A DNA stretch of 64,000 nt from positions 3,906,001-3,970,000 of the forward strand of contig NZ_CP060412.1 in the NCBI RefSeq assembly GCF_014297575.1, read 5' to 3'. The notes beneath the pieces are model-generated. The model saw only the letters and a program-made list of their open reading frames with translations. It was not told the origin of the DNA and did no database searches. Both the position numbers and the translations under genes were made by a program. Positions 16,385 to 25,289 of this stretch are shown piece by piece. How positions within the stretch are numbered: the stretch's first letter is position 1; each line of letters starts with the position of its first letter. This DNA comes from Dyella telluris. Its GTDB lineage: Bacteria > Pseudomonadota > Gammaproteobacteria > Xanthomonadales > Rhodanobacteraceae.

Positions 16385-16636
16385 CTACTCCACGCCTCGC
16401 ACACCTCGACTGTTACTTCGCATCACCCGATCAAGGTCATAGCGAGCCTGCAACAGCAGAGTGATGTGTGGATATACCCCCAGCGCAAGCAGCTTCTCCT
16501 TGCCTGCGATCCTGTACTTCATTCGCCAGTAACGCGCGCCATCAGGTTTCACTAGCAGATATAAGCCGCCGCCATCTGCGAGTTTGAAGGGTTTGGTAGA
16601 GGGCTTCGCCTTGCGTATGGCGGTATCGGTAAGCAT
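16385..16636 (-). pseudogene. Truncated tyrosine integrase (Arm-DNA-binding N terminus only)
   Basis: 83 residues of an integrase of the P4/DUF4102 type. MLTDTAIRKAKPSTKPFKLADG and GGLYLLVKPDGARYWRMKYR with KEKLLALGVYP are nearly standard for the arm-binding domain. After LGVYPHITLLLQAR the sequence leaves the family and stops, so the core-binding and catalytic domains (about 320 residues, with the R-H-R-Y residues) are missing. It lies beside tRNA-Leu and a cluster of GGGGGTA motifs, where such integrases act. Read as the remnant of a lost or decayed integrative element; unlikely to be functional. Confidence 0.85.
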
Positions 16637-16638
16637 GT

Positions 16639-16750
16639 GGGGGTACCTGTGCGGCAAGTGCTGACGCGCACCCCGAAAAGCGGGGGTATTAGCAAGTTCT
16701 TGCGAACCGTATCACTGCCATGTACCCCCGTAAATACCCCCTGATACCCC
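16639..16750. repeat. Cluster of GGGGGTA motifs (probable integrase arm-type sites)
   Basis: GGGGGTA occurs at 16639-16645 and 16682-16688 and, inverted as TACCCCC, at 16723-16729 and 16735-16741, with a near copy at 16745-16750. They lie just upstream of the integrase start and between it and tRNA-Leu. Short repeated arm sites are typical for integrase binding; the identification is inference from motif and place. Confidence 0.6.
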
Positions 16751-16795
16751 GAGCTTGGCTGATATCTCGTGGGACGCCCTGATACCTTCGGGCAT

Positions 16796-16821
16796 AAAAA
16801 AACCAGCTATTACGCTGGTTT
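16796..16821 (-). terminator. Terminator of tRNA-Leu
   Basis: On the minus strand: AAACCAGC, a 6-nt loop, GCTGGTTT and a T-run. It lies 45 bp beyond the 3' end of the tRNA. Confidence 0.85.
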
Positions 16822-16865
16822 ATCTTCGTTCTCGGGTTTCGGTGGTAGTGCCTGAAACCCCTTAC

Positions 16866-16951
16866 TGGTACCGGTGATAGGACTCGAACCTACACTCTGT
16901 CGCCAGAAGCGGATTTTGAGTCCGCCGCGTCTACCATTCCGCCACACCGGC
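16866..16951 (-). tRNA. tRNA-Leu (anticodon CAA)
   Basis: 86 nt with a long variable arm, as expected for a class II tRNA. The anticodon stem GCGGA/TCCGC encloses CTCAAAA (anticodon CAA), the T-loop is TTCGAGT and CCA is encoded. Acceptor is GCCGGTG with CACCGGT, giving a G-U first pair. Its 3' end faces the integrase remnant, the usual orientation for an attachment site. Confidence 0.95.
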
Positions 16952-16977
16952 ATTGCAAGCGGGCCATTATGCCGGGT

Positions 16978-17556
16978 TCAGTGGACGGGGTCGAGCCCCA
17001 GCTGGCGGTCGGTGCGCTGGTATTGGTTGTCGCCCAGCGGCTGGAACACGGCGCAGTGGGTCATCTGGCCGGAGTAGATGTGCAGGCTCACGGCCACGGC
17101 GTCGCCGCTGGGGTTGCGGATGGTGTGGTACTCGTGGGGCGGGATCAGGCTGCCGGCGGAGCCGGGGCCGGCCTGGATGGAGCCCACGGGCTGGAAGCAG
17201 TAGTTGCCGTCTTCATCGGCCAGGCGCTCGTACTGGACCACTTCCAGCGCGCCGCTCCACACGCCTTCCACGCACCACATGCCGCAGTGGTCGTGGATGG
17301 GGGTGCCCTGGCCGGGGCCCCAGGTCATGGCCACCACGCAGTAGCCGTGCTGTTCGCTGCGGTAAAGCTCGCGGCGGGCGTAGCGGCCTTCGGCGGTCTC
17401 GAAGACGCAGTCGGGAAGCTTCACTTCCTGGCCGCGGATGAGGTTGCACAGGCTGTTGCGCAGGCTGTCGGTGACGGCGCGCGTGGTGCCCTGCGAAACA
17501 GCATCGTCGATGGCGTCGATGAGCTGGCGGGAGCCGGGGAAGTCCAGGGTAAGCAT
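16978..17556 (-). CDS. Cysteine dioxygenase-family thiol dioxygenase
   Basis: 192 residues, cupin fold. The iron-binding 3-His set is visible: H88 and H90 in GTPIHDHCGMWC and H159 in VSLHIYSG. These enzymes add O2 to the thiol of cysteine or 3-mercaptopropionate to give a sulfinate. Bacterial sequences of this length may prefer either substrate, so the exact one is open. The gene is 67 bp downstream of metX on the same strand, so it may be co-expressed with a sulfur amino-acid enzyme. It ends close to tRNA-Leu. Confidence 0.88.
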   Translation of the reverse strand: MLTLDFPGSRQLIDAIDDAVSQGTTRAVTDSLRNSLCNLIRGQEVKLPDCVFETAEGRYARRELYRSEQHGYCVVAMTWGPGQGTPIHDHCGMWCVEGVWSGALEVVQYERLADEDGNYCFQPVGSIQAGPGSAGSLIPPHEYHTIRNPSGDAVAVSLHIYSGQMTHCAVFQPLGDNQYQRTDRQLGLDPVH

Positions 17557-17623
17557 GGTGTTCTCGGTAGGTCGTGCAGCCGGTCCATCTTAGCAGCGCC
17601 GAGGCAGGGGCGCTGTCAGCCGT

Positions 17624-18727
17624 TCATAATTGGCCGAGAAAGCCTCCGATGGCACGGCTGTAGTTGGGAATGTCCACCAGGAAGGCGTCATGGCCCTGCG
17701 GGGAGTCCAGCGCCACGAAATCCACGCCGGCGCCGGCGGCGCTCAAGCCCTGGGCGATCTGCTCCTGCTGTTCCAGCGGAAACAGGATGTCGGTGCTCAC
17801 GCCGATCACCATGGCCTTTTCCACGCGGATGCGGCTGAGGCCTTCCATCACGCTGCCATTGCCGTACTCGGCCATGTCGAACCAGTCGCTGGCGCGCGAC
17901 AGGTACAGGTAGCTGTTGGGGTCGAAGGTGTGCACGAAACGCTGGGCGTGGCCTTCCAGGTAGGACTCCACTTCGAATTCCGCGCCGAAGGGGTTGTCGT
18001 CGCGCCGTTCGGGATCGAGACGGATGCGTGCGAAGCGGCCGTTCCATTCCATGGCGGAACGGTAGGTGATCACGCCGAGCTTGCGCGCGATGCTCATGCC
18101 GTCGGTGGGGTAGCTGTCGTCGCGGTAGTGGCCCTTGTTCCAGTGCGGGTCGAGGCGGATGGCCTCGCGCTGCAGCGAGCGGATAGCGATGGCGAAGGGC
18201 TGCGCCTGCGGTGCGGTATCCACGCTGATGTGCGCGCGCACGCTGCCGGGGTGCAGCACCATGTAGGCCAGCGCACTCATGCCGCCCATGGAACAGCCGA
18301 TGAGGCAGGCGAGCTGATCGATGCCCAGGCTTTCGATAACGACGTGCGCTGCGTTGGCCACGTCTTCCAGTGACAGCTCGGGAAAGTCGAGGCGATAGGG
18401 TTCGCCGGTGGCCGGGTTGATCGATGCGGCGCAGGTGGAGCCCTTGTCGCTGCCCAGCGAATTCACGCAGATGACGAACCAGCGCGAGGTGTCGATGGCC
18501 TTGCCGGGGCCGATCATCGCCTCCCACCAGCCCTCGGAGGGATCTTCCGCGTTGGAGGCGGCGTGCGCGCTGGGCGAGAGGCCGGTGAGGATGAGCACGG
18601 CGTTGTCACGCGCGTCGCTCAGCATGCCCCAGGTTTCGTACGCCACGCGGGCATCACGCAGTGCTCCGCCGCGTTTCATCGCGAAGGGCGAGGGCAGGGC
18701 GCAGTAGCGGCGGGCGTCGTGGGCCAT
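17624..18727 (-). CDS. metX: MetX-family acyltransferase, probable serine O-succinyltransferase
   Basis: 367 residues, alpha/beta-hydrolase fold. Catalytic triad: Ser146 in IGCSMGGM, Asp about 313 in STDILFP and His about 346 in PQGHDAF. The family includes homoserine O-acetyl- and O-succinyltransferases. Published work on MetX reassigned the xanthomonad members as serine O-succinyltransferases that feed cysteine synthesis. The stretch GSDKGSTCAASINPATGEPYRLDFPEL fits that group better than the classic GSTGPSS type, so I infer serine O-succinyltransferase. AAAGGA lies before the ATG. A thiol dioxygenase gene follows. Confidence 0.85.
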   Translation of the reverse strand: MAHDARRYCALPSPFAMKRGGALRDARVAYETWGMLSDARDNAVLILTGLSPSAHAASNAEDPSEGWWEAMIGPGKAIDTSRWFVICVNSLGSDKGSTCAASINPATGEPYRLDFPELSLEDVANAAHVVIESLGIDQLACLIGCSMGGMSALAYMVLHPGSVRAHISVDTAPQAQPFAIAIRSLQREAIRLDPHWNKGHYRDDSYPTDGMSIARKLGVITYRSAMEWNGRFARIRLDPERRDDNPFGAEFEVESYLEGHAQRFVHTFDPNSYLYLSRASDWFDMAEYGNGSVMEGLSRIRVEKAMVIGVSTDILFPLEQQEQIAQGLSAAGAGVDFVALDSPQGHDAFLVDIPNYSRAIGGFLGQL

Positions 18728-18920
18728 GGATGTCCTTTGGGGCTGCTGACAGAGCGTTGCGGGCGGCCGGCAGGGCGGGCGTGGACGGCGCGCAGGACAT
18801 GGAGTTTACACACCCGGGGATGGTGATTCCGAGGGTGGGCGGTGTTGGCGGGCGGATGGCGCGGGTGTTTTAGTGGTGGCTGCTGGAGGCGTTCCGCGAT
18901 CTGGGCGAGACCACATCCGC

Positions 18921-19022
18921 CCTCACCGTCATCCCTGCGAAAGCAGGGATCCAGTGCCTTTCAGACGCTGCGGAAAATCGAAAAGTCGCTGGATCCCTGC
19001 TTTCGCAGGGATGACGGTGAGG
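18921..19022. repeat. 34-bp inverted repeat element between metX and ccmI
   Basis: Left arm 18921-18954 and right arm 18989-19022 are perfect inverse copies (CCTCACCGTCATCCCTGCGA and on). Each arm itself contains the small palindrome CCCTGCGAAAGCAGGG. The element belongs to the same general type as 27987-28008 (CATTCCCGC). The flanking 18728-18920 is the metX leader; I see no SAM or other riboswitch there. No gene in the 367-bp gap. Confidence 0.85.
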
Positions 19023-19094
19023 GTTCGTGCAGGTGAGTCGCAAACTTGAGCGACGAGCGCAAACAGGCGCTCAAATGGCCGCGCAAACCGGCCC

Positions 19095-20138
19095 TCAATG
19101 AACCTTGTCGATGCTGATCTTGATCGGCACATGCGTGTTCACATCCACCACGCCGGCATCGCCTTCCAGGTCACCCGGCTGGGCGATGGCTTGACCGCTC
19201 TTGCTGATGCGGGCGCCCACGAACACGCGCGATGCCGAGGACAGTTTGAGTTGCGGCGTCATGCCCATGCCATCGTTGAGGGTGACGGTGGCGGGCAGGG
19301 CGGTGGCGTCCATCTTTGCCACGGCCAGCGGCATCGGCGGGCCCTGTTCGGCGCGGGCGTAGACGAACAGGGTGTCGCCCTGCGCCAGCTTGTCCTTCAG
19401 CGCGGGCGACAGCGCCACCTGCACCTGCAGCGAGGGCTGCGTGGCTTCCGCGGCTGGGGTTTCCGGCGCGGCCTTGCCGCCGTTGGCGCGTGCGTCGGCC
19501 ACGGCGATCTGCTCCTGCACGGCCTTGGCCACGTTGGAGTTCGGGTCGAGCTGGGGCTGCAGCTGGCGCCACGTCGTCGCCGCCTGGGCGAACTGGTCGT
19601 GCTGGAACTGACTGATGCCGAGCAGCCACAGGCCACGCTGGCTTTGCGGGTCAATCTTCACCGCGCGCTCGAGCAGTTCCTGCGCGCGGCCTTCGATGCG
19701 GTGGTCGTCGCGCAGCAGCGAATCGGCTTCGGCCCAGCCGACCATGGCCACGGCGTTGTCCGCGTCGAGCTTGAGCGCGTGATCGTAGGCATCGCGTGCT
19801 TCGGCGGCGCGATGCATCACGCTGTAGGTCTGGCCCAGCAGCATCCAGCCCTGCAGGTCGTCAGGCTGTTGCACCAGATGCGCTTTCAGCTCATCCACGG
19901 CCTGGTCGATGTTCATGCCGGCGCTGGCCTTGGGCACGCCATTGAGCGCTACCGGCGTACCCACGGCGAGATACAGCCCGATGGCCGCCACCGGCAGGCA
20001 GAACGCCATCACCATGGCCAGTGCGAAAACATTGCGCGGACGGCCCTGCTGGCGCCCGTGGCGCAGCATGGGCAACAACAGCAGGAGCAGCGCCGCGACG
20101 ATCATCGCCGCGGCGATCAGAAAGAAAGCCAGCCTCAC
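19095..20138 (-). CDS. ccmI: CcmI, TPR subunit of the cytochrome c heme lyase complex
   Basis: 347 residues. Two N-terminal membrane helices (about 1-22 and 38-60), a TPR region (about 80-185; DLQGWMLLGQTYSVMHRAAEARDAYDHAL) and a C-terminal periplasmic beta domain (about 215-345). CcmI holds apocytochrome c and hands it to CcmF/CcmH. The GTG start at 20138 overlaps the ccmH stop as GTGA, indicating translational coupling; a TTG just before is less likely. It is the last gene of the ccm operon. Confidence 0.92.
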   Translation of the reverse strand: MRLAFFLIAAAMIVAALLLLLLPMLRHGRQQGRPRNVFALAMVMAFCLPVAAIGLYLAVGTPVALNGVPKASAGMNIDQAVDELKAHLVQQPDDLQGWMLLGQTYSVMHRAAEARDAYDHALKLDADNAVAMVGWAEADSLLRDDHRIEGRAQELLERAVKIDPQSQRGLWLLGISQFQHDQFAQAATTWRQLQPQLDPNSNVAKAVQEQIAVADARANGGKAAPETPAAEATQPSLQVQVALSPALKDKLAQGDTLFVYARAEQGPPMPLAVAKMDATALPATVTLNDGMGMTPQLKLSSASRVFVGARISKSGQAIAQPGDLEGDAGVVDVNTHVPIKISIDKVH

Positions 20139-20662
20139 CAATCGTCCCCTTCTTCAGCAGGCTTGTCGTCCACGGTGGCGACGGGCGCGGCGCGAACGCG
20201 CCGGCGCACGGTCACCACGACCACGGCCGCACCGGCCAGCAAGATCACCAATGGCCCGAACCACAACAGCAGCGTGCCGCCTTTCACCGGCGGGTCGTAC
20301 AACACGAAATCGGAATAGCGGTCCACGAGGTATTGCTTGATCTCGTCGTCGCTCTTGCCCTGCTGCATCAGGTTGAACACTTCATGCCGCAGGTCGCGCG
20401 CCAGGTCGGCGTTGGAGTCGGCCAGGTTTTCGTTCTGGCAGACCAGGCAACGCAGCTCGCGCGTGAGGTTCTGGAAGCGGACTTCTTCGGCGTGATTCTT
20501 GAAGGGCAGCGGGTCGATGGCCTGGGCGAAGGCAAGGCCCGCAAAGAACAACAAAGCCAACTGTAGGAGCGCACCCTGTGCGCGACCCCATGCTCGCCGC
20601 TTCGTCCGGTGGTCGCGCACAGGGTGCGCTCCTACAGGAGAGCTATGGATGTCACCGCTCAT
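20135..20662 (-). CDS. ccmH: CcmH, apocytochrome c thiol oxidoreductase
   Basis: 175 residues. The active CxxC is in RELRCLVCQNENLADS (about 70-85), followed by the three-helix domain and a C-terminal membrane anchor (about 128-150). It reduces the CxxCH cysteines of apocytochrome c. The N terminus is odd: after MSGDIHSS a dispersed palindromic repeat (20561-20637) is read in frame, encoding residues about 9-34. The signal-peptide hydrophobic core LALLFFAGLAFA follows directly. AAGGAG lies before the ATG, which overlaps the ccmG stop as ATGA. A GTG inside the repeat could be an alternative start. Confidence 0.93.
   Translation of the reverse strand: MSGDIHSSPVGAHPVRDHRTKRRAWGRAQGALLQLALLFFAGLAFAQAIDPLPFKNHAEEVRFQNLTRELRCLVCQNENLADSNADLARDLRHEVFNLMQQGKSDDEIKQYLVDRYSDFVLYDPPVKGGTLLLWFGPLVILLAGAAVVVVTVRRRVRAAPVATVDDKPAEEGDDW
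20561..20637. repeat. Palindromic repeat element inside ccmH
   Basis: Perfect 27-bp arms (CTGTAGGAGCGCACCCTGTG and on; inverse at 20611-20637) around a 23-bp centre. The same arm sequence, with small changes, recurs at 52395-52470 and 58126-58248, where it is intergenic. Here it sits within the ccmH reading frame. Confidence 0.9.
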
Positions 20663-21201
20663 GGCTGCTCCTTGGCGAGCGCAGCGATGGCCGGCTTCAA
20701 TTCTTTTTCGATCACGTCCGGCGTCAGCGGGCCGATGCGCTTGTAGCGGATGATGCCCTTGCCGTCGACGAGGAAGCTTTCCGGCGCGCCATACACGCCG
20801 AAGTCGATGGCGGTGCGTCCTTCGCGATCCACGATGACCATGTCGTACGGGTTGCCGTGCTTGGCCAGCCAGCCCTTGGCGTCGCCTTCGTCATCCTTGT
20901 AGTTGTAGCCGATGACGGGCACGCCGATGGACTTGCCCTGCGCCATCAGCACCGGGTGTTCTTCGCCGCAGGCGATGCACCAGCTGGCGAAGACGTTGAT
21001 GAGGTAGGGCTTGCCGAGCAGGTTGTCGCGGCTCACGGTTTGCGCGGGATCATCCAGCTTCGGCAGCACGAAGGCGGGCGCCGGTTTGTTGATCAGCGGC
21101 GAGGGCACCTCGCGCTGATCGTGCTGGGTGTTCCACCAGATGCCGAAGCCGAACAGCACCACCAGCAGCAGGAAGCCGAAGAACGGAATCAGTCGGCTCA
21201 T
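20659..21201 (-). CDS. ccmG: CcmG/DsbE, membrane-anchored thioredoxin
   Basis: 180 residues: N-terminal membrane anchor (about 5-23), then a thioredoxin fold with the active site NVFASWCIACGEEHP (about 68-82), the acidic insert YNYKDDEGDA and the cis-Pro region YGAPESFLVDG, all typical of DsbE/CcmG. It passes reductant from DsbD/CcdA to CcmH and apocytochrome c. ATGA overlap with both ccmF and ccmH. Confidence 0.95.
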   Translation of the reverse strand: MSRLIPFFGFLLLVVLFGFGIWWNTQHDQREVPSPLINKPAPAFVLPKLDDPAQTVSRDNLLGKPYLINVFASWCIACGEEHPVLMAQGKSIGVPVIGYNYKDDEGDAKGWLAKHGNPYDMVIVDREGRTAIDFGVYGAPESFLVDGKGIIRYKRIGPLTPDVIEKELKPAIAALAKEQP

Positions 21202-23171
21202 GCGCGCGACTCCTGCAGCACGGTGGCCGGGGTGGCCTGCGTTTCCGCCACGCGCTTGGTGCGGAAGCGACGGTCAGCGGCCGCGAAGAAACCGCCCAGC
21301 ATCATGAACAGGCCGCCGGCCCAGATCCAGCGCACGAAGGGCTTGTCGTAAAGGCGCAGCGCCCATGCACCTTCCGGCTGCTTCGGATCCATCGGTTCGC
21401 CCAGCGCCACGTACAAGTCGCGGAACAGGCCGGGGTTGATGGCCGATTCGGTCTGCACCTGGCCGCGCGTATAGGTGCGCTTCTGAGGATGCATCACGGC
21501 CACTTCGCTGCCGTTGCGCATCACAGTGACCGTGCCCTGATCGCCCTGCCAGTTGGGGCCCTGCGTGTGTTGCACGCCGTCGAAGCGGAATTCGTAGCCA
21601 CCGATAGTTTCGGTCTGGCCTGGCGCCACGCGCACGTCGCGCTCCACGCTGAGCGCATTGGTGAGCAGCACGCCGGCAAGAAACACGCCTACGCCGAAGT
21701 GTGCGAGCAGCATGCCGGCCATCTCGGCCGGGTAGCGGCGACCCGCCGGCATCTCGCGCCAACGCTTGAACACGTAAAGCAGCGTGCCGAAGCCGCACCA
21801 CACGGCGGCAGCGGTGCCGGCAATAGCCTTGGTTTCACCGCCGGTGGCGAACGCCGCGAGGATGGCGCAGGCAACGGCTGCCAGACCGGCACGCCACATC
21901 ACCTTCTTCAGCACCGGCACGTCGCTCTTGCCCCAGCGCAGGTAGGGGCCGAACGGCAACAGCAGCACCACCGGAATCATCAGCAGCGTGAACAGGAAAC
22001 CGAAGTAGGGCGGGCCTACCGAAACCTTGCCGATGTTCAGCGCATCGCCCACCAGCGGGAACAGCGTGCCGAGCAGCACCATGGCCGCCGCCACGGTGAG
22101 CATCAGGTTGCCGATGAGGATGGCGGTTTCGCGCGACACCACGCTGAAGGGCTTGCCGCCGGCCACCTTCGGCGCGCGCATGGCGTACAGCAGCAGCGAG
22201 CCACCGACGACCACGGCGAGGAAGCAGAGGATGAACAGGCCGCGACGCGGATCGGAGGCGAAGGCATGCACCGAGGTGAGCACGCCCGAGCGCACCAGGA
22301 AGGTACCCAGCAACGACAGCGAGAAGGCGAAGATGGACAGCAGGATGGTCCACGCGCGCAGGCCGCCGCGCTTTTCGGTCACCGCCTGTGCATGGACCAG
22401 CGCCGCGCCAACCAGCCACGGCATGAAGCTGGCGTTTTCCACCGGATCCCAGAACCACCAGCCGCCCCAGCCCAGTTCGGCATAGGCCCACCAGCTGCCA
22501 GCGACGATGCCGGCGGAAAGAAAACCCCAGGCCACATTGGTCCACGGACGCGCCCAGCGCACCCAGGCCTGCTCCAGTTCGCCGCCAAGCAACGCAGCGA
22601 TGGAGAACGCGAACGCCACCGAGAAACCGACGTAACCCATGTAGAGCACGGGCGGGTGGAAGGTCATGCCCGGGTCCTGCAGCACCGGGTTGAGGTCACC
22701 GCCATCGGGCGGCATCGGCAGCAGGCGCGCGAACGGGTTGGAGGTGAAGATGATGAAGGCGAGGAAGCCCACCGCCACCAGGCCCAGCACGCCGAGCACG
22801 CGTGCCACGAACACCTCGGGCAGGTTGCGGCTCAGCACGGCCAGCGCCAGCGTCCACAGGTTGAGGATGAAGATCCACAACAGCAGCGAGCCTTCGTGCG
22901 CGCCCCACACCGCGGCCACGCGGTAGTACCAGGGCAGCGCGAGGTTGGAGTTGTCGGCGACGTACTGCACCGAGAAGTCGAACGACACGAACGCCCACAC
23001 CAGCAGCACGAAGGCGAGCGATACGAACACCGCCTGTCCCGCCGCCGCCGGGCGCGCCACGGCCATCAGGGCGGTGTTGCCGCGCCATGCGCCGATCAAC
23101 GGCAGGATGCCCTGCGCCAGCGCAAGCAGCAGGGCGAGGATCAGCGCGAGTTGACCGAGTTCGGGCGTCAT
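21198..23171 (-). CDS. ccmF: CcmF, heme lyase core subunit
   Basis: 657 residues, about 15 membrane helices. The heme-handling WWD domain is plain as [19 protein letters not shown] (about 228-246). A large periplasmic loop lies near the C terminus (about 505-615; [20 protein letters not shown]). CcmF takes heme from holo-CcmE and joins it to apocytochrome c together with CcmH and CcmI. Length and motifs match the family. It overlaps ccmE by 4 bp. Confidence 0.97.
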   Translation of the reverse strand: MTPELGQLALILALLLALAQGILPLIGAWRGNTALMAVARPAAAGQAVFVSLAFVLLVWAFVSFDFSVQYVADNSNLALPWYYRVAAVWGAHEGSLLLWIFILNLWTLALAVLSRNLPEVFVARVLGVLGLVAVGFLAFIIFTSNPFARLLPMPPDGGDLNPVLQDPGMTFHPPVLYMGYVGFSVAFAFSIAALLGGELEQAWVRWARPWTNVAWGFLSAGIVAGSWWAYAELGWGGWWFWDPVENASFMPWLVGAALVHAQAVTEKRGGLRAWTILLSIFAFSLSLLGTFLVRSGVLTSVHAFASDPRRGLFILCFLAVVVGGSLLLYAMRAPKVAGGKPFSVVSRETAILIGNLMLTVAAAMVLLGTLFPLVGDALNIGKVSVGPPYFGFLFTLLMIPVVLLLPFGPYLRWGKSDVPVLKKVMWRAGLAAVACAILAAFATGGETKAIAGTAAAVWCGFGTLLYVFKRWREMPAGRRYPAEMAGMLLAHFGVGVFLAGVLLTNALSVERDVRVAPGQTETIGGYEFRFDGVQHTQGPNWQGDQGTVTVMRNGSEVAVMHPQKRTYTRGQVQTESAINPGLFRDLYVALGEPMDPKQPEGAWALRLYDKPFVRWIWAGGLFMMLGGFFAAADRRFRTKRVAETQATPATVLQESRA

Positions 23172-23641
23172 TGCGGCTTGTCCTGTCCGGCTTCTTCGTT
23201 CACCTGTTTGCCTTCGTGGGCCTTGGCCATGGCGTCCTTCAGCTCCTTGGGCATGTAGGTTTCGTCATGCTTGGCCAGCACTTCGGTCGCCATGAAATGG
23301 GCGTTGTCCATGTGTCCCGTGGCGATCACCGACTGGTTGTCGCGGAACAGGTCCGGCAGGATTCCGTTGTATTCCACCGGCATCGAACCGCTGGCATCGA
23401 CCACGGTGAAGGTGACCTTCAGCGAGTCCTTGCTGCGCTGGATGGAGCCGGCCTTCACCATGCCGCCGAGGCGGAAGCTCTTGTAGCTGCTGGCCTGGCC
23501 GGTCTGCACCTGACTGGGGGTAAACAGGTAATTCATGTTCTGCTGCAGGGCGAACACGATCAGGCCCCCCGCAACGACCGCCGCGGCGATCACGAGAATG
23601 ACGATGGTAAGCCTGCGCTTGCGTGTGGGGTTCATGCTCAT
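23168..23641 (-). CDS. ccmE: CcmE, heme chaperone
   Basis: 157 residues: basic N terminus [10 protein letters not shown], one membrane helix (about 11-31) and an OB-fold periplasmic domain. The heme-binding His is in [12 protein letters not shown] (about residue 124), where the covalent heme bond forms. The tail is Lys/Glu-rich. ATG at 23641 is used; MNPTRKRR two codons later is also possible. It receives heme from CcmABCD and gives it to CcmF. The stop overlaps the ccmF start. Confidence 0.95.
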   Translation of the reverse strand: MSMNPTRKRRLTIVILVIAAAVVAGGLIVFALQQNMNYLFTPSQVQTGQASSYKSFRLGGMVKAGSIQRSKDSLKVTFTVVDASGSMPVEYNGILPDLFRDNQSVIATGHMDNAHFMATEVLAKHDETYMPKELKDAMAKAHEGKQVNEEAGQDKPQ

Positions 23642-23656
23642 TCGCGTAGGTGCCCC

Positions 23657-23842
23657 TCAGGGCGCAGATGGGTTGCGTTGCTGGCGTGCCGCCTGTCGCG
23701 CCATGCGGCTGCGCAGTTCGCGCAGGTTGCGGCGGCGGCGCAGCCACGGGTTGAGGTAGTCGGCGATCAGTACGATGAAGAACACCGCGTAGGCCGGCCA
23801 CACATACATGGCGTAACCGCCCATGGCGAGGAAGGCGCTCAT
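23657..23842 (-). CDS. ccmD: CcmD, small heme exporter subunit
   Basis: 61 residues: a single membrane helix (about 11-30; YAMYVWPAYAVFFIVLIAD) then a very basic cytoplasmic tail (RRRRNLRELRSRMARQAARQQ). This is the classic CcmD layout; it helps release heme-loaded CcmE from CcmABC. The ATG overlaps the ccmC stop as ATGA. The gene is short and easily missed. Confidence 0.92.
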   Translation of the reverse strand: MSAFLAMGGYAMYVWPAYAVFFIVLIADYLNPWLRRRRNLRELRSRMARQAARQQRNPSAP

Positions 23843-24597
23843 GCGCGGCCCTCCCGCTCTGCTATCTGTCGCACCCAATCCTTGCCGCTTTCCATCGACA
23901 GCAGGTCGGTGCGCACGCGGCCAAACAGGCTGGCGATGTAATAGAACTTGGTGGCGGCCATCATGGTGAGCAGCGGCCACAGCATGTCGGTGCTGATCTT
24001 CGAAGGACCAAGAATGCGCACGGTGGAACCCTGGTGCAGCGTGTTCCACCAGTTCACCGAGAAATGCACGATCGGCACGTTGATGATGCCGATGATGGCG
24101 AGGAAGGCCGCGGCGCGCGCGCCTTGCCGGCGATCTTCAAACGAGTGGTACAGGCCGATCACGCCCATGTACAGGAACAGCAGCACCAGCTCGGAGGTGA
24201 GTCGTGCATCCCACGTCCACCACGTGCCCCACATCGGCTTGCCCCACAGCGAGCCGGTGACCAGCGTGATGAAGGTGAAGGCCGCGCCGATGGGTGCCGA
24301 TTCCATCGCCACCACTTCGGCGAGCTTGATGCGCCACACCAGCGAAATGAACGAGGCGACCGCCATCAGGCCGTAAATAAAGAGACTCATCCATGCGCAG
24401 GGCACGTGGATGAAGATGATGCGGTAGGCATCGCCCTGCTGGTAATCAGCGGGGGCCAGTACCAGGCCACCGTAAAGCGCGATGACGCCGGTGATGAGCG
24501 CAAGCGCCAGGGCCCACGGACGCACGATGCCGGCGAAGCGGTAAAAGTTCGGCGGGGAGCTGAGCTTGTGAACCCAGAGCGGGATCCAGTTGGCCAT
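23839..24597 (-). CDS. ccmC: CcmC, heme exporter / heme handling protein
   Basis: 252 residues, six membrane helices, with the WWD heme-binding motif in WGTWWTWDARLTSEL (about 120-134) and periplasmic His residues (HVPCAW, and YHSFEDRR later) that serve as heme ligands in the family. CcmC attaches heme to CcmE. Start MANWIPLW at 24597, only 5 bp after the ccmB stop; the longer open frame upstream is ccmB read out of frame. Confidence 0.96.
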   Translation of the reverse strand: MANWIPLWVHKLSSPPNFYRFAGIVRPWALALALITGVIALYGGLVLAPADYQQGDAYRIIFIHVPCAWMSLFIYGLMAVASFISLVWRIKLAEVVAMESAPIGAAFTFITLVTGSLWGKPMWGTWWTWDARLTSELVLLFLYMGVIGLYHSFEDRRQGARAAAFLAIIGIINVPIVHFSVNWWNTLHQGSTVRILGPSKISTDMLWPLLTMMAATKFYYIASLFGRVRTDLLSMESGKDWVRQIAEREGRA

Positions 24598-24602
24598 CGT
24601 CG

Positions 24603-25289
24603 TTATGCATCCAGAGCTATGCGGAGGGCAGTGGCACAGGCCAGGGGGGCGAGCACCAAGGCCATGACCAGCGCGGCACCCAGCCAGGCGATGGGCGCAA
24701 GCCACGGCAGCCCCTGTTGAGCCGCGGCGACAGCGCCTGCGGCAAAGATCACCACGGGTACGCAAAGCGGCAGCAACATCAGCGCCAGCAGCATACCAGA
24801 GCGTCGCGTGCCGGCCGTCAGCGCCACCAGCACCGCGCCAAGCAGGCTCAGCAGCGGCGTAGACAGCAGCAATGCGTAGACCAAAACCGGCATCACGGCG
24901 GTCGGCAGATGCAGCATGCCAGCCAGCAGTGGTGCGATGACGATGAGTGGAAGAGCCGTGGTGATCCAGTGCGCCAGGATCTTCATGCCCAGCATCAGGG
25001 CCAGCGGTTGCGGCGACAGCATGAGTTGTTCGAGCGAGCCGTCGTCGATGTCGCTGCGGAACATGGCGTCCAGTGCCAGCAGCATGGCCAGCAGCATGGT
25101 CACCAGCACGGCACCGCCGGCGATGCGCTGGAGCAGGGCATCCTCCGGTCCCAGTGCGAACGGGAACAGCGTGATCACGATCAGCGCGTACAGCACCGGC
25201 ATGACGATGTCGCCACGGCGACGCCAGGCCAGGGTGAGATCGCGGCGCAGCACGGCGGCGCAGGCGGAAGCGAGCGGCGCGTGACTCAT
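24603..25289 (-). CDS. ccmB: CcmB, heme exporter permease
   Basis: 228 residues, six membrane helices. FRSDIDDGSLEQLMLSPQPL (about 77-96) is the conserved cytoplasmic loop of CcmB. It pairs with CcmA ATPase to drive release of holo-CcmE. Starts within the ccmA stop (ATGA). Confidence 0.95.
   Translation of the reverse strand: MSHAPLASACAAVLRRDLTLAWRRRGDIVMPVLYALIVITLFPFALGPEDALLQRIAGGAVLVTMLLAMLLALDAMFRSDIDDGSLEQLMLSPQPLALMLGMKILAHWITTALPLIVIAPLLAGMLHLPTAVMPVLVYALLLSTPLLSLLGAVLVALTAGTRRSGMLLALMLLPLCVPVVIFAAGAVAAAQQGLPWLAPIAWLGAALVMALVLAPLACATALRIALDA

Noticed and set aside
18728..18920. SAM riboswitch before metX
   Set aside because: No conserved riboswitch core could be recognised in the leader.
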